DNA of 64,000 nucleotides from Haliscomenobacter sp040403615 (lineage in GTDB: Bacteria; Bacteroidota; Bacteroidia; Chitinophagales; Saprospiraceae). Positions 51,248 to 61,400 of the stretch are shown piece by piece (the first letter of the stretch is position 1; each line of letters opens with the position of its first letter). The DNA is taken from the NCBI RefSeq assembly GCF_040403615.1, contig NZ_JBBAKG010000003.1, positions 1 through 64,000 on the forward strand, read 5' to 3'. Below the pieces are notes generated by a model. The model was not told where the DNA came from and ran no database searches. It saw nothing but the letters and a program-made list of their open reading frames with translations. The position numbers were made by a program, and so were the translations under genes.

Positions 51248-51302
51248 TCAATATGATCCTCCACCACTGTAGCCACCACCACCACTGTAGCCACCACCAC
51301 CA
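51248..51302. repeat. 55-bp contig-end overlap, copy 2
   Basis: First 55 bases after the N run, identical to 51093-51147. It contains the 18-base GGGGYS-coding tandem repeat on the minus strand. Confidence 0.95.
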
Positions 51303-54300
51303 TTGCTGCCACCATTACCATTTGAACTGGTACTTGTACCTCCGCCACTGCCACCGCCGCCTGCGGCAAAGGTCACTCCACTGCCAGAGGCAGTGCGAAG
51401 ATTGTTGCTGGTCAATGCTTCAATAACTTCAACATTGTTGATAGTGGCACCATTTGTGAATATCTCGGTGGGCGTAGAACGTATTTCATACAAATCACCA
51501 AAGAATTTTTGTGTGTCCAATGGAACCAAAACTACTGAACTTATAATTGTGCCAAGCTCCCGATGTAGGTACGCGGCTAGTTCTGAGAAATAAAATGTAT
51601 CTCCAAAATTCCATTTGTCAATACTAAAGTAGGTGTTCATAGCCGCAACCACACTACTTTTGATTTCGCTCGAACTGGCAGTTGAACCGCTGGCTCTGAT
51701 GACCTTGATGGTACCACGCAGATTGGCATCTGCTTTGGCTCCAAACAGGGGTTTGAATATCACCGAATTCAAAATAATATTATCACTCAACATTTTGTAA
51801 TTTTGTAGGCCTTGATATTCAGTTGATAATTCATCAATGGTGGGTACCGCAGGCTCAATAATAGTTCCTGTAGTATCACGTATCCAATTTTGATAAGCAG
51901 TGTAGTAATTCAAGGTCACAACATACAGGTCAATGATATTGGTTGTGCCTGGATCAATTCTAGATGTGAGTGGCGCATTGTGCCGATATTGGAAATACAA
52001 ACTTTGACGTCCAATTCTGGCAATCCATTCGTCAGTGACATCAACCAAGGTTCTTGTTCCTATGTAACTCACTGACAACTGATAGAAATCCTCTTGTTCA
52101 TAGGCATAAAATACCTGGCCCGGAGTCCATGCACTTTTTTGCAATTCAATCTCGTCGTAGGTGCCATAGTCACTAGTCACCACATCTGGCTCTACCAACA
52201 GGTAGCGTTGCAGGTTGTCAAAGTCCACGGTCTTTTGGAGATAGATATATTTTTGTGTAGAGTTTACAGTTGGTGCAACAATTTCACTAAAGAAATCAGG
52301 ATTGTCTGGTACACCATCATTGTCACTGTCTCGATATCCTACCAGTACCTGGAAGTCATCAACATAGCCATCGCTTTCTACAGGTTGTCCAATAATGGTC
52401 ATGTAGATATCGCCTGACAAATGATCTGTTGAGTCTGGTTGAGTGTTCACTGCCAGCACATTGATAAAGTCCTTGATCACTGTGCCTGTGCGGCTGTCAT
52501 AAATTTGTCCGCCGTCATAGTAGAAGAAACGTGTTTGTAACACAGATCCAAATGCATATGCCAGGCCGCGAAAGGTGGTAGTATAGTTTTGATTTTGCAC
52601 AACAAATTGTATCAACCATGATGCATCTAAATTGGTACCTGACGTGTTGCCAGCATAGGTTTGGCTCCAGGCGGCATCCGGTGCTAGGTTGGTGCTGGTA
52701 ATTAGATACCAGGTACTAGGCGTTCCAGTAATGTCGCCATCGTTGTCGTACCCTAGGCCAAAATTACGATTCAACAAAATTTGTTCAGTAATGCTTTGTT
52801 CTATACTCACTGGTAGATCAGTAACAAACAAAGGAATAATAGTATCAACCAGCGCACCTGTGGGCACAAAGTTGTTGAGTGCAACAGGGCCTGCGCCAGA
52901 AGGCAAGTTACCGAGACCGTTGTTGTAGCCCGACCCTTCGATGCTGATTGGGCTGGCCCAGATTTCTAACTTCTGATCTGCGGAAGTTGGGACACCTGTT
53001 TGTAATTTATTATTCTTGTCAAAATATTGACCGTCAGGTGGTACAAACTTGATCAGGCTGCCCACAGCCACATATTTGAATGCTGTGGTTGTAGTCGGTC
53101 CCACTGGAATAGGCGAGCCTGTAGGGAAGGCAGTTGAATAAACTGCATTTTTAAAGTAGCCTGTGGTTTCGTTGGCCAACGTAGTGCTTTGCGTCCAACT
53201 TGCATCTGGTACCCAGGTTGTGCCGCCATATGTGGGCAACAAAGTGGCTGTGACTCTAGGAAAGTTTTCATAATAAAACTGGCGCATGGTGTTTGCACCA
53301 ATGGCCGGCTGAACTTGATTGGTAGTAAAATCAGCAATTTCATTGCGATTGGTCCAGGAGAACAAGATAGTGGGAAGAATATTTTGTTCCCATAGGCCGC
53401 CGTCGCTGCCAAATGTGTTGGTGCTGGAATACTTGCCTGTGTTGTCCACAAGGTCAAGATAACGACTAGTACCGATTGACGCACGATTTAATGCCTTGCT
53501 TTTCACAATTGAGTTGTATTGTGTGTAAGGAAAGAGGTTGTAGTCTTCTCCGTTGACCATGCGGTTTTGTGTGTAATATCGAGCAGGAGCACGTTGTTTG
53601 ATAGCATCAATAGTCTCACGTGCTTGACTGTTTGAAACAGGTTGAGTGATACCGCAAGTGAATGTTAGAGTTTCGAGATTACCTAACCGGCTAATGTAAC
53701 TGATTGGAATGGTTACACTTTGCATCTCTTCAGGATTGATGATATATTGTAGACCATTGCTTGCACGGACATAAGCACGGAATGTACCTACTGGGATTTC
53801 GCTGAACACGCCATCACCAAATACCATGGTAATTTGATCGTTTGTTCTGGAAGTGACCGAGTAGATGGGACGTAGATCTGTGGCTGTCTGTTCAGCACCG
53901 GCTGAGTAGATATTTTCTGTATATGCCCACTCGCGATTGATATTACCAACGTTGTCTAATTGAAACAACCAACGATCTTCATTGTTGACACCTTCAATGT
54001 TGATGTTTACAGTACGATTGCTGACTTTTTCTGCCAGGTTGAAATCTTGATTCTGGAGCACACCTTGCTTGAACATGAAGAAGTAGCCTGTGTTGGCTGA
54101 TTGAAAGCCCAGGCTGTCGTTACGAAACAACACATTAAATGGCACATTGGCTTGTGGGGGAGGCTCGTACAGATAAGTTTCGCCTACTGATGTGGATGTC
54201 ATGGCTTCAAATGGCATGCTTACTCCATCCACTGTGGCTGTGTACGGTACCACTGGCAAATAACCCCGAACCAAGTTGATACCAAATTCGCTGGTGACTA

Positions 54301-54844
54301 CTCCCAACAAAGTTTGTTTGTTGCCCGGCTGCCCGACTTTTTGTGTGTCAACTAGGCTGGCATTTATAATTGCAGTAAATTGTTCTTGCCAATCTGGATT
54401 GGTCTGGTCTGCCCAATTGACAATAAGGTTAGAAAGATTTACACCCTGGTAATCCACAACATTTTCTGTGGTTTGAACTGAGAATACTTTAAGCAAGCCT
54501 TGTGCGGCAATGCTTCGCTTGGCGGTATAACTCACAAGGTTTGCCAGTTGTACCACTGAGTCACGACGCTCGGCTGTGTCTATGTAGTTTTCTCTAGTGT
54601 TTAGATCTGTACGGAAGGCCAGTGCCTGCCCCATGAACGCAATAACATCCAACAAGGCAATGTATTCTGACGATTCAATATAGTCATTGAATGTTTCTGG
54701 ATAGTACAAACGCAGGTAATCAACAAAACTTTTGCGCAGAGTTTCAAAATCATAACTTTGAAAGTCGGCTTCGCGATAGGTTTGGTAGATTTGTTTCCAA
54801 TCTTCTACGCCAAATATCGCTGTTTGTCTAGTTGTTTTTGCCAT
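51248..54844 (-). CDS. 6: Baseplate wedge protein, T4 gp6-like
   Basis: 1198 residues. The N-terminal third is typical gp6: SFVDYLRLYYPETFNDYIESS, EYIALLDVIAFMGQALAFRTDLNTRENYIDTAERR and VQLANLVSYT. gp6 forms the baseplate ring around the hub and connects wedges; it belongs to the gpJ-like family. It is larger than T4 gp6 (660 aa), and the extra length includes a C-terminal Gly/Ser/Asn/Tyr-rich tail of GGGGYS repeats (18-base units) that ends at the contig junction. The stop overlaps the ATG of the giant gene (ATGA) when the N gap is collapsed. CATAAATA lies 19 bases upstream of the ATG, with AAGAGG as possible ribosome site. Confidence 0.92.
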   Translation of the reverse strand: MAKTTRQTAIFGVEDWKQIYQTYREADFQSYDFETLRKSFVDYLRLYYPETFNDYIESSEYIALLDVIAFMGQALAFRTDLNTRENYIDTAERRDSVVQLANLVSYTAKRSIAAQGLLKVFSVQTTENVVDYQGVNLSNLIVNWADQTNPDWQEQFTAIINASLVDTQKVGQPGNKQTLLGVVTSEFGINLVRGYLPVVPYTATVDGVSMPFEAMTSTSVGETYLYEPPPQANVPFNVLFRNDSLGFQSANTGYFFMFKQGVLQNQDFNLAEKVSNRTVNINIEGVNNEDRWLFQLDNVGNINREWAYTENIYSAGAEQTATDLRPIYSVTSRTNDQITMVFGDGVFSEIPVGTFRAYVRASNGLQYIINPEEMQSVTIPISYISRLGNLETLTFTCGITQPVSNSQARETIDAIKQRAPARYYTQNRMVNGEDYNLFPYTQYNSIVKSKALNRASIGTSRYLDLVDNTGKYSSTNTFGSDGGLWEQNILPTILFSWTNRNEIADFTTNQVQPAIGANTMRQFYYENFPRVTATLLPTYGGTTWVPDASWTQSTTLANETTGYFKNAVYSTAFPTGSPIPVGPTTTTAFKYVAVGSLIKFVPPDGQYFDKNNKLQTGVPTSADQKLEIWASPISIEGSGYNNGLGNLPSGAGPVALNNFVPTGALVDTIIPLFVTDLPVSIEQSITEQILLNRNFGLGYDNDGDITGTPSTWYLITSTNLAPDAAWSQTYAGNTSGTNLDASWLIQFVVQNQNYTTTFRGLAYAFGSVLQTRFFYYDGGQIYDSRTGTVIKDFINVLAVNTQPDSTDHLSGDIYMTIIGQPVESDGYVDDFQVLVGYRDSDNDGVPDNPDFFSEIVAPTVNSTQKYIYLQKTVDFDNLQRYLLVEPDVVTSDYGTYDEIELQKSAWTPGQVFYAYEQEDFYQLSVSYIGTRTLVDVTDEWIARIGRQSLYFQYRHNAPLTSRIDPGTTNIIDLYVVTLNYYTAYQNWIRDTTGTIIEPAVPTIDELSTEYQGLQNYKMLSDNIILNSVIFKPLFGAKADANLRGTIKVIRASGSTASSSEIKSSVVAAMNTYFSIDKWNFGDTFYFSELAAYLHRELGTIISSVVLVPLDTQKFFGDLYEIRSTPTEIFTNGATINNVEVIEALTSNNLRTASGSGVTFAAGGGGSGGGTSTSSNGNGGSNGGGGYSGGGGYSGGGSY

Positions 54845-54863
54845 TATACTGAGCCTCTTCTTT

Positions 54864-54871
54864 TATTTATG
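54864..54871 (-). promoter_or_regulatory. T4-type late promoter CATAAATA before gp6
   Basis: NATAAATA late motif on the minus strand in the 47-base spacer upstream of the gp6-like gene, 19 bases before its ATG, which leaves space for a leader with a weak ribosome site. Confidence 0.65.
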
Positions 54872-54891
54872 GAAGTTAAAAACCGCTCAGT

Positions 54892-55269
54892 TTATACGTA
54901 ACTTGCTGAACGTTGTTGCAGATCAAAGAAGATACTCAGTCGTTGGGCATTGTCGCTGGGTATTACCTGTAGTTCAATTTCAAGCAATATGCCATTCTCT
55001 TGTGGATATACCTGTGTGTCGCTGATGTAGATTCTTGGATCTCCTCCGGCTACCCGTTGTACTTCAGCAACTATACTATTTTGTAATTCTTCCAATTGGT
55101 TTTCAAACAAAAAGTCCCATAGCACCGTACCATATGCAGGACGGCCAGGTAGTTGGCCTTGTCGTATATTAAATGCGTTCAAGAGGTCGCGTTTGACCAA
55201 CGCAAAGTCCGTGAGAGTGAACTTTTTGTATTGTTTTTGTGTGTTGAATCCAATAAATGTTTGTGCCAT
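54892..55269 (-). CDS. 25: Baseplate wedge protein, gp25-like
   Basis: 125 residues of the GPW/gp25 family, which joins gp6 to the sheath and nucleates sheath assembly. Seen: KFTLTDFALVKRDLLNAFN at the N-terminus, GRPAYGTVLWDFLFENQLEEL (the GT-LWD-LFE signature) and a C-terminal IELQVIPSDNAQRLSIFFDL. Length matches T4 gp25 (132 aa). It lies directly upstream of gp6; in T4, genes 25 and 53/6 are likewise close. A CATAAATA motif is four bases ahead of the ATG; no ribosome site is seen. Confidence 0.9.
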   Translation of the reverse strand: MAQTFIGFNTQKQYKKFTLTDFALVKRDLLNAFNIRQGQLPGRPAYGTVLWDFLFENQLEELQNSIVAEVQRVAGGDPRIYISDTQVYPQENGILLEIELQVIPSDNAQRLSIFFDLQQRSASYV

Positions 55270-55273
55270 ATGG

Positions 55274-55281
55274 TATTTATG
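55274..55281 (-). promoter_or_regulatory. Late promoter-like CATAAATA before gp25
   Basis: In the 17-base spacer after the 542-aa gene. The motif ends four to five bases before the ATG, so transcription would start inside or at the start codon; it may instead be a translation-related A/T-rich element. Confidence 0.4.
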
Positions 55282-55286
55282 GGTGC

Positions 55287-56915
55287 TTATTCACCCTCCC
55301 CGCGTCCCTCAATCTTCTGACTCAATATGTACAATCTTTCTTTTTGTTGTGTTGATATTGCCGCAATGGCTCGAATCTTTGAAAGAATAGAGTTTAGATC
55401 TAGATCTGTTCCTTTGATTGCAGTTTTTTCGTCAACTGTCAAGGAATTATAAATTTCAGATACCTCTACTGCTTTTGGCACACTGTTGATGTTGTAGTTG
55501 TTACGAATCGTATCACGTTCAGAGTTGAGTGCATTGTATTGTGCTTGTGTGATAGTCTGTTGATTTTCTAAGGCTGCAAATTTTGGATCCAAGGCTGCGA
55601 ATTTTTGTTCGGCCGGAAGTAACCAATCGGTGAGGAATGCAGTTGCCTTGGCTGTGTAATTGCTTGCTGTACCTGTGTTGGCCCGGGCTGTGTAACTTGG
55701 TGTAGGTATTTTTGGATCGCCAACAACTCTAGTGCTGGCTGCATCCAGTGTGGCACGATTTACTGTGTCTGTCTTGGGTACAGGAATATCTTGTTGTTTG
55801 AATGCTGTGGGTATTTTTGTGTTGACCAAGTTCACAGCAAATGCGCCATCACGAACAGCACTTGAAAAGGCAGCTTGTGTTGCACCTGTTGCATCTCCAG
55901 GAATAGGCAGGCCTTTAACAAATGCTTCTGCGTTGGGCAAACTCTTCGCGGCATTTAAAGCCATACCAGCAATGCCTTGACTGGATAAATTTTGCACAGG
56001 AACCCCCACTGCACCTAGCCCTGCCACACCTTTGGTCATGAGATCCTGTTGTATCAAACTCTGTTTGCCAGCATTGCCCAACAAATCACCGGCACTCTTG
56101 ATTCCATCTTTGCCGGTCCAGGCCGCAGGACTTTTTGCCACACTAGAGAATAAACTTGCACCTTGAGATGCCAGGGCTGCCACACCAGGTTTGATAAATC
56201 CTGCTGTTTCCAATTGTTTTAGATCAAACCCAAATGATCCAAGACCCTTGGTATTGCTGATGGTACTAGAAGCCTGCCCTGTTAAATTCTTTGCTTGTGC
56301 CAACACACCATTTACTTCTGGCACACTCATGGGACCAATACTATTTACAGCACCGGTGTCACCGGTGATACCACTGGCAACTTTTGAGAAGTTAGCGATA
56401 TTAATAGGATTGGTGACAGGAAAACCGGTAATGGTTTTGTTTATAGTCTGTATAGACGAGACTGCTGTGGATCCTTGTATGACCGCGGCATTGACCAGGG
56501 CCTTGCCTGCATCTACAGCCCCAGCAATAGTTGAAGAAATGGCGCCCGAGGCTGCCGAGACTGCGGGACCTATGGCCGCGGTTAACCCAGCGGCCGTTGC
56601 GGCTAATGATCCGCTACCAGCACCACCAGCGGCACCAAGGGCTCGGCTGATTGATCCCAATGGTGCAACACTGCCTACACTACCGAGAGCGCCTGCAATA
56701 CCGCCTTGTGCCTGTTGCAAGGCACCTTGAGCACCTGCAAGGCCACTGACTGCTTGCGAGGCCGCAGAGAGGCTGTCGCCTGGTTTGAATCCCACTAGTG
56801 AACCAGTTGAATCTTGTTTCTTAAAGATTTCTTCGGCTTGATCTCTTGTGAGGCCATCGGGCCCTTTTATGCTAAATGGTTTTCCATCGCTACTGGTAAA
56901 TGAGAATTCAGCCAT
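55287..56915 (-). CDS. Tail/baseplate structural protein, Ala/Gly-rich (542 aa)
   Basis: MAEFSFTSSDGKPFSIKGPDGLTRDQAEEIFKKQ at the N-terminus: a small FTSSDGK-F-IKGPDGLT--QA-EIF unit found in phage structural proteins. This is followed by about 350 residues of Ala/Gly/Ser-rich low complexity (for example GSLAATAAGLTAAIGPAVSA) and a helical C-terminus with LTVDEKTAIKGTDLDLNSIL and QKERLYIL. Position between the gp5-like spike and gp25-like gene suggests a baseplate or hub-associated role. It ends in a Gly/Glu tail. No homology to enzymes. Confidence 0.75.
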   Translation of the reverse strand: MAEFSFTSSDGKPFSIKGPDGLTRDQAEEIFKKQDSTGSLVGFKPGDSLSAASQAVSGLAGAQGALQQAQGGIAGALGSVGSVAPLGSISRALGAAGGAGSGSLAATAAGLTAAIGPAVSAASGAISSTIAGAVDAGKALVNAAVIQGSTAVSSIQTINKTITGFPVTNPINIANFSKVASGITGDTGAVNSIGPMSVPEVNGVLAQAKNLTGQASSTISNTKGLGSFGFDLKQLETAGFIKPGVAALASQGASLFSSVAKSPAAWTGKDGIKSAGDLLGNAGKQSLIQQDLMTKGVAGLGAVGVPVQNLSSQGIAGMALNAAKSLPNAEAFVKGLPIPGDATGATQAAFSSAVRDGAFAVNLVNTKIPTAFKQQDIPVPKTDTVNRATLDAASTRVVGDPKIPTPSYTARANTGTASNYTAKATAFLTDWLLPAEQKFAALDPKFAALENQQTITQAQYNALNSERDTIRNNYNINSVPKAVEVSEIYNSLTVDEKTAIKGTDLDLNSILSKIRAIAAISTQQKERLYILSQKIEGRGEGE

Positions 56916-56916
56916 G

Positions 56917-58437
56917 TTATTTTGCCTGTATTTCTATGCCTGGCGGCACTGGTTCTGCACCCGGTGGTGGACTGGGTTTGCCCTCTTCAAACGCAACCTC
57001 AACATCCACACCTTTGTTATGGTATGGATAAGGTTCATGTGTGGGCGCACGACTTACTGTGCTTTTTAATCCTTCGGGTTTGACTATCCATCCCCGACTG
57101 GTATCCCATTTGGTATCATCCAACAATGTTGTGGTCAACGGTTGTGGTTTGGTTACTGTGCCCGCAGCAGGGCCGTTAAGATCAATTCCGCCTGCTTGCA
57201 ATGCCAGTGCAGAACCTGCACCCCAAGATCCCGATGCACTGTTCAGCACAAGTGTACCATCGGCCTTGACTCCAACTGTGCTTTTGCTATACAAAGTAAT
57301 GTCTTCTTGTGCTTGAATACTCAAGAATGTATTGGTCTCCAACTGCATATCTTCTTTGCTCTTGACTTTGAAGTTACGACCAGCAAACATATTGATGTCC
57401 CGATCAGCATGTAAATTAATGTCTCCTTTGGTGCGCACATTTACACTGTTTGTGGCATACACATCTACTGTGCCTTCTACGCCAAACTCCAGCCAGGCCT
57501 GTCCATTGGCATGAACAATATAGAAAAAGTTTCCACTATCGCTCATGGTAATTTGATGGCCTTTGCTGGTGCGTAGTCTAACTAATGCGTTGTTGCCTTC
57601 AAGGTCGCCATCATCCATCACAAGACTATGCCCCCCAACTCGACCAATTACCTGGGCATCACTGGGCTTGAGTGTGCCTGCATTTAATTTAGTTCTGATG
57701 TCAGTGGGCTTCATTCCGCCTTGATAGATAGGAATTCCTGGTGTGCTGATACCAAATACTGCACTGGGGCTTTCACGTTGGCTACTGGAATTAATTGTAC
57801 CACGCTCGTTGTCTTTGATTAATCCTTGTTGTAGCAATGCTTGTGCTACTACCCCTTGTACTGGTTTTATTCCATCAAAAAATCTTGGGCTGTTGAAAAG
57901 ATCTGTATTATTTGTGTTGATTTCTGTCACAGGCAACCGTGTGGCACCATCAAAATATGTTTTTTGATTTTTGTTTTGCACGTCCGCTTGTGACACTGCA
58001 ACCGAAGCAAGGGCCGGTACCATGCTACCCAAGCCTTGATCCGGAATCGTACCAATGTAATACCCTTGACTGCGGTCACCGTTCACAAAAATGCACATCA
58101 CAGTAACACCCACGTCAGGGGGAGTGAACCACATGCCATAACTGTTTTGATTGCCTGGATATTTTCCGTAGTTGTTAGAGTTGGATGTGCCTTGCAGTGG
58201 AGTGGATCCATAAAAAGGCGGCATATAACTCACCGTGGTCCATGTGCTGTCATCTTGCATGTTCTGTTCAGTGCCGGCTGCAAATGCATCAATATACACA
58301 CGCAAGCGACCGGCACGTGTGGGATCTACTGTGCTCATGACCACTCCAGAGAAGGGCCCAAATTCTGCAGGCACGCCCCCACGATCTAATTTGTAATTAC
58401 TGGAACGTCCTTTACTGCGTTGTACACTTTCTGCCAT
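56917..58437 (-). CDS. 5: Baseplate hub/spike protein, gp5-like without lysozyme domain
   Basis: 506 residues. The N-terminal OB-fold appears as FGPFSGVVMSTVDPTRAGRLRVYID and GVTVMCIFVNGDRSQGYYIGT (residues about 30-140). The C-terminal half has the stacked beta-prism pattern of VgrG/gp5 spikes (GHQITMSDSGNFFYIVHANG, INLHADRDINMFAGRNFKVK, SKEDMQLETNTFLSIQ). No gp5 lysozyme domain lies between, unlike T4 gp5 (575 aa). Punctures or docks on the outer membrane at the tail tip. A Pro-rich C-terminus (SPPPGAEPVPPG) follows. Confidence 0.88.
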   Translation of the reverse strand: MAESVQRSKGRSSNYKLDRGGVPAEFGPFSGVVMSTVDPTRAGRLRVYIDAFAAGTEQNMQDDSTWTTVSYMPPFYGSTPLQGTSNSNNYGKYPGNQNSYGMWFTPPDVGVTVMCIFVNGDRSQGYYIGTIPDQGLGSMVPALASVAVSQADVQNKNQKTYFDGATRLPVTEINTNNTDLFNSPRFFDGIKPVQGVVAQALLQQGLIKDNERGTINSSSQRESPSAVFGISTPGIPIYQGGMKPTDIRTKLNAGTLKPSDAQVIGRVGGHSLVMDDGDLEGNNALVRLRTSKGHQITMSDSGNFFYIVHANGQAWLEFGVEGTVDVYATNSVNVRTKGDINLHADRDINMFAGRNFKVKSKEDMQLETNTFLSIQAQEDITLYSKSTVGVKADGTLVLNSASGSWGAGSALALQAGGIDLNGPAAGTVTKPQPLTTTLLDDTKWDTSRGWIVKPEGLKSTVSRAPTHEPYPYHNKGVDVEVAFEEGKPSPPPGAEPVPPGIEIQAK

Positions 58438-58440
58438 CGA

Positions 58441-61400
58441 TTAACCTCCGTCTGTAGCAATGTCTTGATTGCTGGGATTTGTTGAACTAGTGGGATCATC
58501 ACCTCCGGCTGGTATACCGTCTTCTAGTTGTGCCAATTGAGTATCAGTCAGTGTGTCTTGTCCTGCACTCACACCCGGTAACTTGGGTGGCCCGATGTTG
58601 AACTCTGTAGACACAGTAATTGGATTTCCGTCACCGTCGGTAGCGGCACCTGGTGGCCCGGCTGGTCTTATGTTGATACCTACATTTTGTGACAATGTAT
58701 CAGCGTCGACTCCGGCATTACTCGACGAAAGCCGAGTGATAGGTTGTTTTCCAGATGCCTGCTGTGCGCCTAGTGCGCCGGCCGATGAGGCACTTTGTCT
58801 ATTGAGTCTTGCGGTTTCGGCGTCAGTTTGATTGGTATCTGTTTGATTTCCCAGCCTTGATGTAATGGACGATCCACTGCCAGGCGCTCGTTGCGCCGCG
58901 GCCAATTGTGCCTGGGTTAGTTTGCCTTGACTGCTGGCCGCACGTCCTTGATCTAGTGAATCGCTGGTCACAGCACCAGCGCCAGCATTCACAGTGTTCT
59001 TTTTGCTAGGCAACGGAAACTGATACAGTGTGCCTTCAATGGTTTGATAGAACGCACCTTGTCTAAATTCACTAATAATTTTAACAGCCTGATATACTCT
59101 GCTCTGTATGGGTTCTCTTGCTTTGTTGGCACGACCACTGTAGCCGCCGCCATAAGGATCCGCCACTCCGGTGTTGAGGTCATAATCTTCTGGCCGTTGC
59201 CACACAATTTCAAACAGCACATCGCCAGTTTCAAAACTGATACTGCCGTCTTCGCCAAATCCAGTGATGTCTTCTATTTGATTTGCGCCTGGTTTAATTT
59301 CTTTGAACAGACTACCTTGTTGTATCCAATCAGGATCGCCAAGAATCTTTACCTTGGCATTGGCCAAGTCACCGGGACTGAACAAATAATCAGCCGCATT
59401 GGCAGCAGTTTCGTTGAGTCTAGTGTCTGACGAACCTTGTGTGCTTTGTCCACTGGTCACTGCATAGTTGTACTTGGCAATATCACGCAGGCTTGATGTT
59501 GCGGCCTCACGTATTTTTGCTGCCGCACTATTTTTAGGATCGCTACCGCTCACAGTGATACTGTACAAGGCGTTCATGGTTTCTTGATATTCTAACACCG
59601 CAGTGTTTTGTCCCGTGAACCAATAAGGATAACTTTTGTGTACTCCAGCAAATCTACTGGGTGGAAAATACTTGCTGTTAAAATTTTGCAATCTATAAGG
59701 CTTGATGGTGTAGGTGATATCAAACGCATGATCATTGCGTTTGGGATCAATACCGCCGGGACGGGGAACTGCATTCATTATGATATTGAACCATGTCATG
59801 GGTGAATTTTGTTTATCCGTGTTTGGTACTTGATAACCATCGCTGTTTTGTTTTACCAAGGCCTGGTCCAGGATATAGGTGCTGTTACGAATAGCAAGTT
59901 CAATTGCTTGTGTGATCATTTGTCCAGCGGTGATACTAAAACTACGTGACATGTTGTCCTGTGCTTGTTTGGACTGATCTAATCCTTGTGTGTCTCCGTT
60001 TTTTCCAGCTAGGGGAGCCCCAGATGCTGTTCGAGCTTTATCTTCCTTGTTTTGTGGTATGGTGATTTTGGCATTTTCAATTGCTGACGCAGGTATAACT
60101 TTGCCATCGTATCCTATACCATCTACAAATTTGATAAAATATCTATCGGCTATGTCAAAAATAGAAGTTGATTGGCCTTTTTGTGGTCTAGTTAGTTCTT
60201 CTTGGAACTCGGTAAGAGCACCCATTAGTCCTTGGGTAACAGATTTTTTTGTGGTGGGTGCGGCAATTGCTTTTGGTGGCGCACGATTGGCGGCCGCAAT
60301 TTGTTCAGAATCGCTTACATACCCTACAGAACTGTTTGTGGTTGAGGTAGTTGATTTACCCGGAGTGGAGGCAGCAGTTTCGGTCCCTGTATATATTACA
60401 TCACCACCTAGTAGTTTTCCTACCGAAGTGCTGGTAATCTGCATGTCATGTGGGACAGATCCACGAGCGGTGTACCCTGCGATCAATTGTCCTTGCGGCA
60501 CACAATCCCATTCATAAGTGACCATTTTGCTGCCAATGCTCCAGTTAATGGCGGCCAACTTGAATGGGATGAATTTTTCTATTGCGGCTCCACCACTGGC
60601 ACGAACCTGTACTGGATTGCCGTCGGCACCCTGGCCATAAAATCTTATCACTGCCAAGTAGTCAGCCGCGGTGTAGTTGACTTTGCCACTGCCGTCTTTT
60701 TGTTGCAAGTTGGCCACAGCGGAATATAGATTGTCAATCAGTGTGATACCATTGGCTTCATTTACTACCAGTTTCATTGTGGCGGTCATGTGGCTGGCAC
60801 CAGTGGCCTTGCCCAATGGACTAGTATCTAGAGTGAGTGAGTCAATGTAGTAGTCGTACGGAAAGAATGGATTGCGTCCACTGTCACTGGCCGAAATATT
60901 GGCAGTACCCATGCCTTGTTTTTCACCTCCACGATTGACAGGTGCGCCGCCATCTTGGAACAGCAAAAAGTAACCATCAATCTTTTTTGTTTTGCTACGC
61001 AATAATCTTTCATACTGTGACGCACTCAACAGGTACACTGATATAGAATAAGTGTAACTGGCAAATTGATCCAAGGGGTTGGGACGCGATTGAATTTTTA
61101 ATGCGTTGCTGGCAGCATTGGCATTGGCTTGCACAGTTTTTGTACTGTTATTCTTGGCATCATCAGGAGGTGCCGCAACACCTGGTTCTGTAGTTAAATC
61201 AACACCGCCAGGTATACCTCCTGGATTATATAACTCTCCCGTCTCAGGATTTTTTCTAAGATTAGATAGTGTGCCGTCCTCGGCTCTGACATTGATGCCT
61301 TGATCATACCCGTTGGTGGCTTGTGTTTGTTCCGTGGTTCTTGTTTGACCATCAAGTCCCTGATCACCACTGTATTCAGACGTTGTGGTTGTGTCTGCGT

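Noticed and set aside
36370..51369. A 4999-residue open frame crossing the N run
   Set aside because: The N-terminal part is read through Ns and the repeated contig end (poly-Val/Trp artefact). The natural start is MANTRSVDF at 51093.
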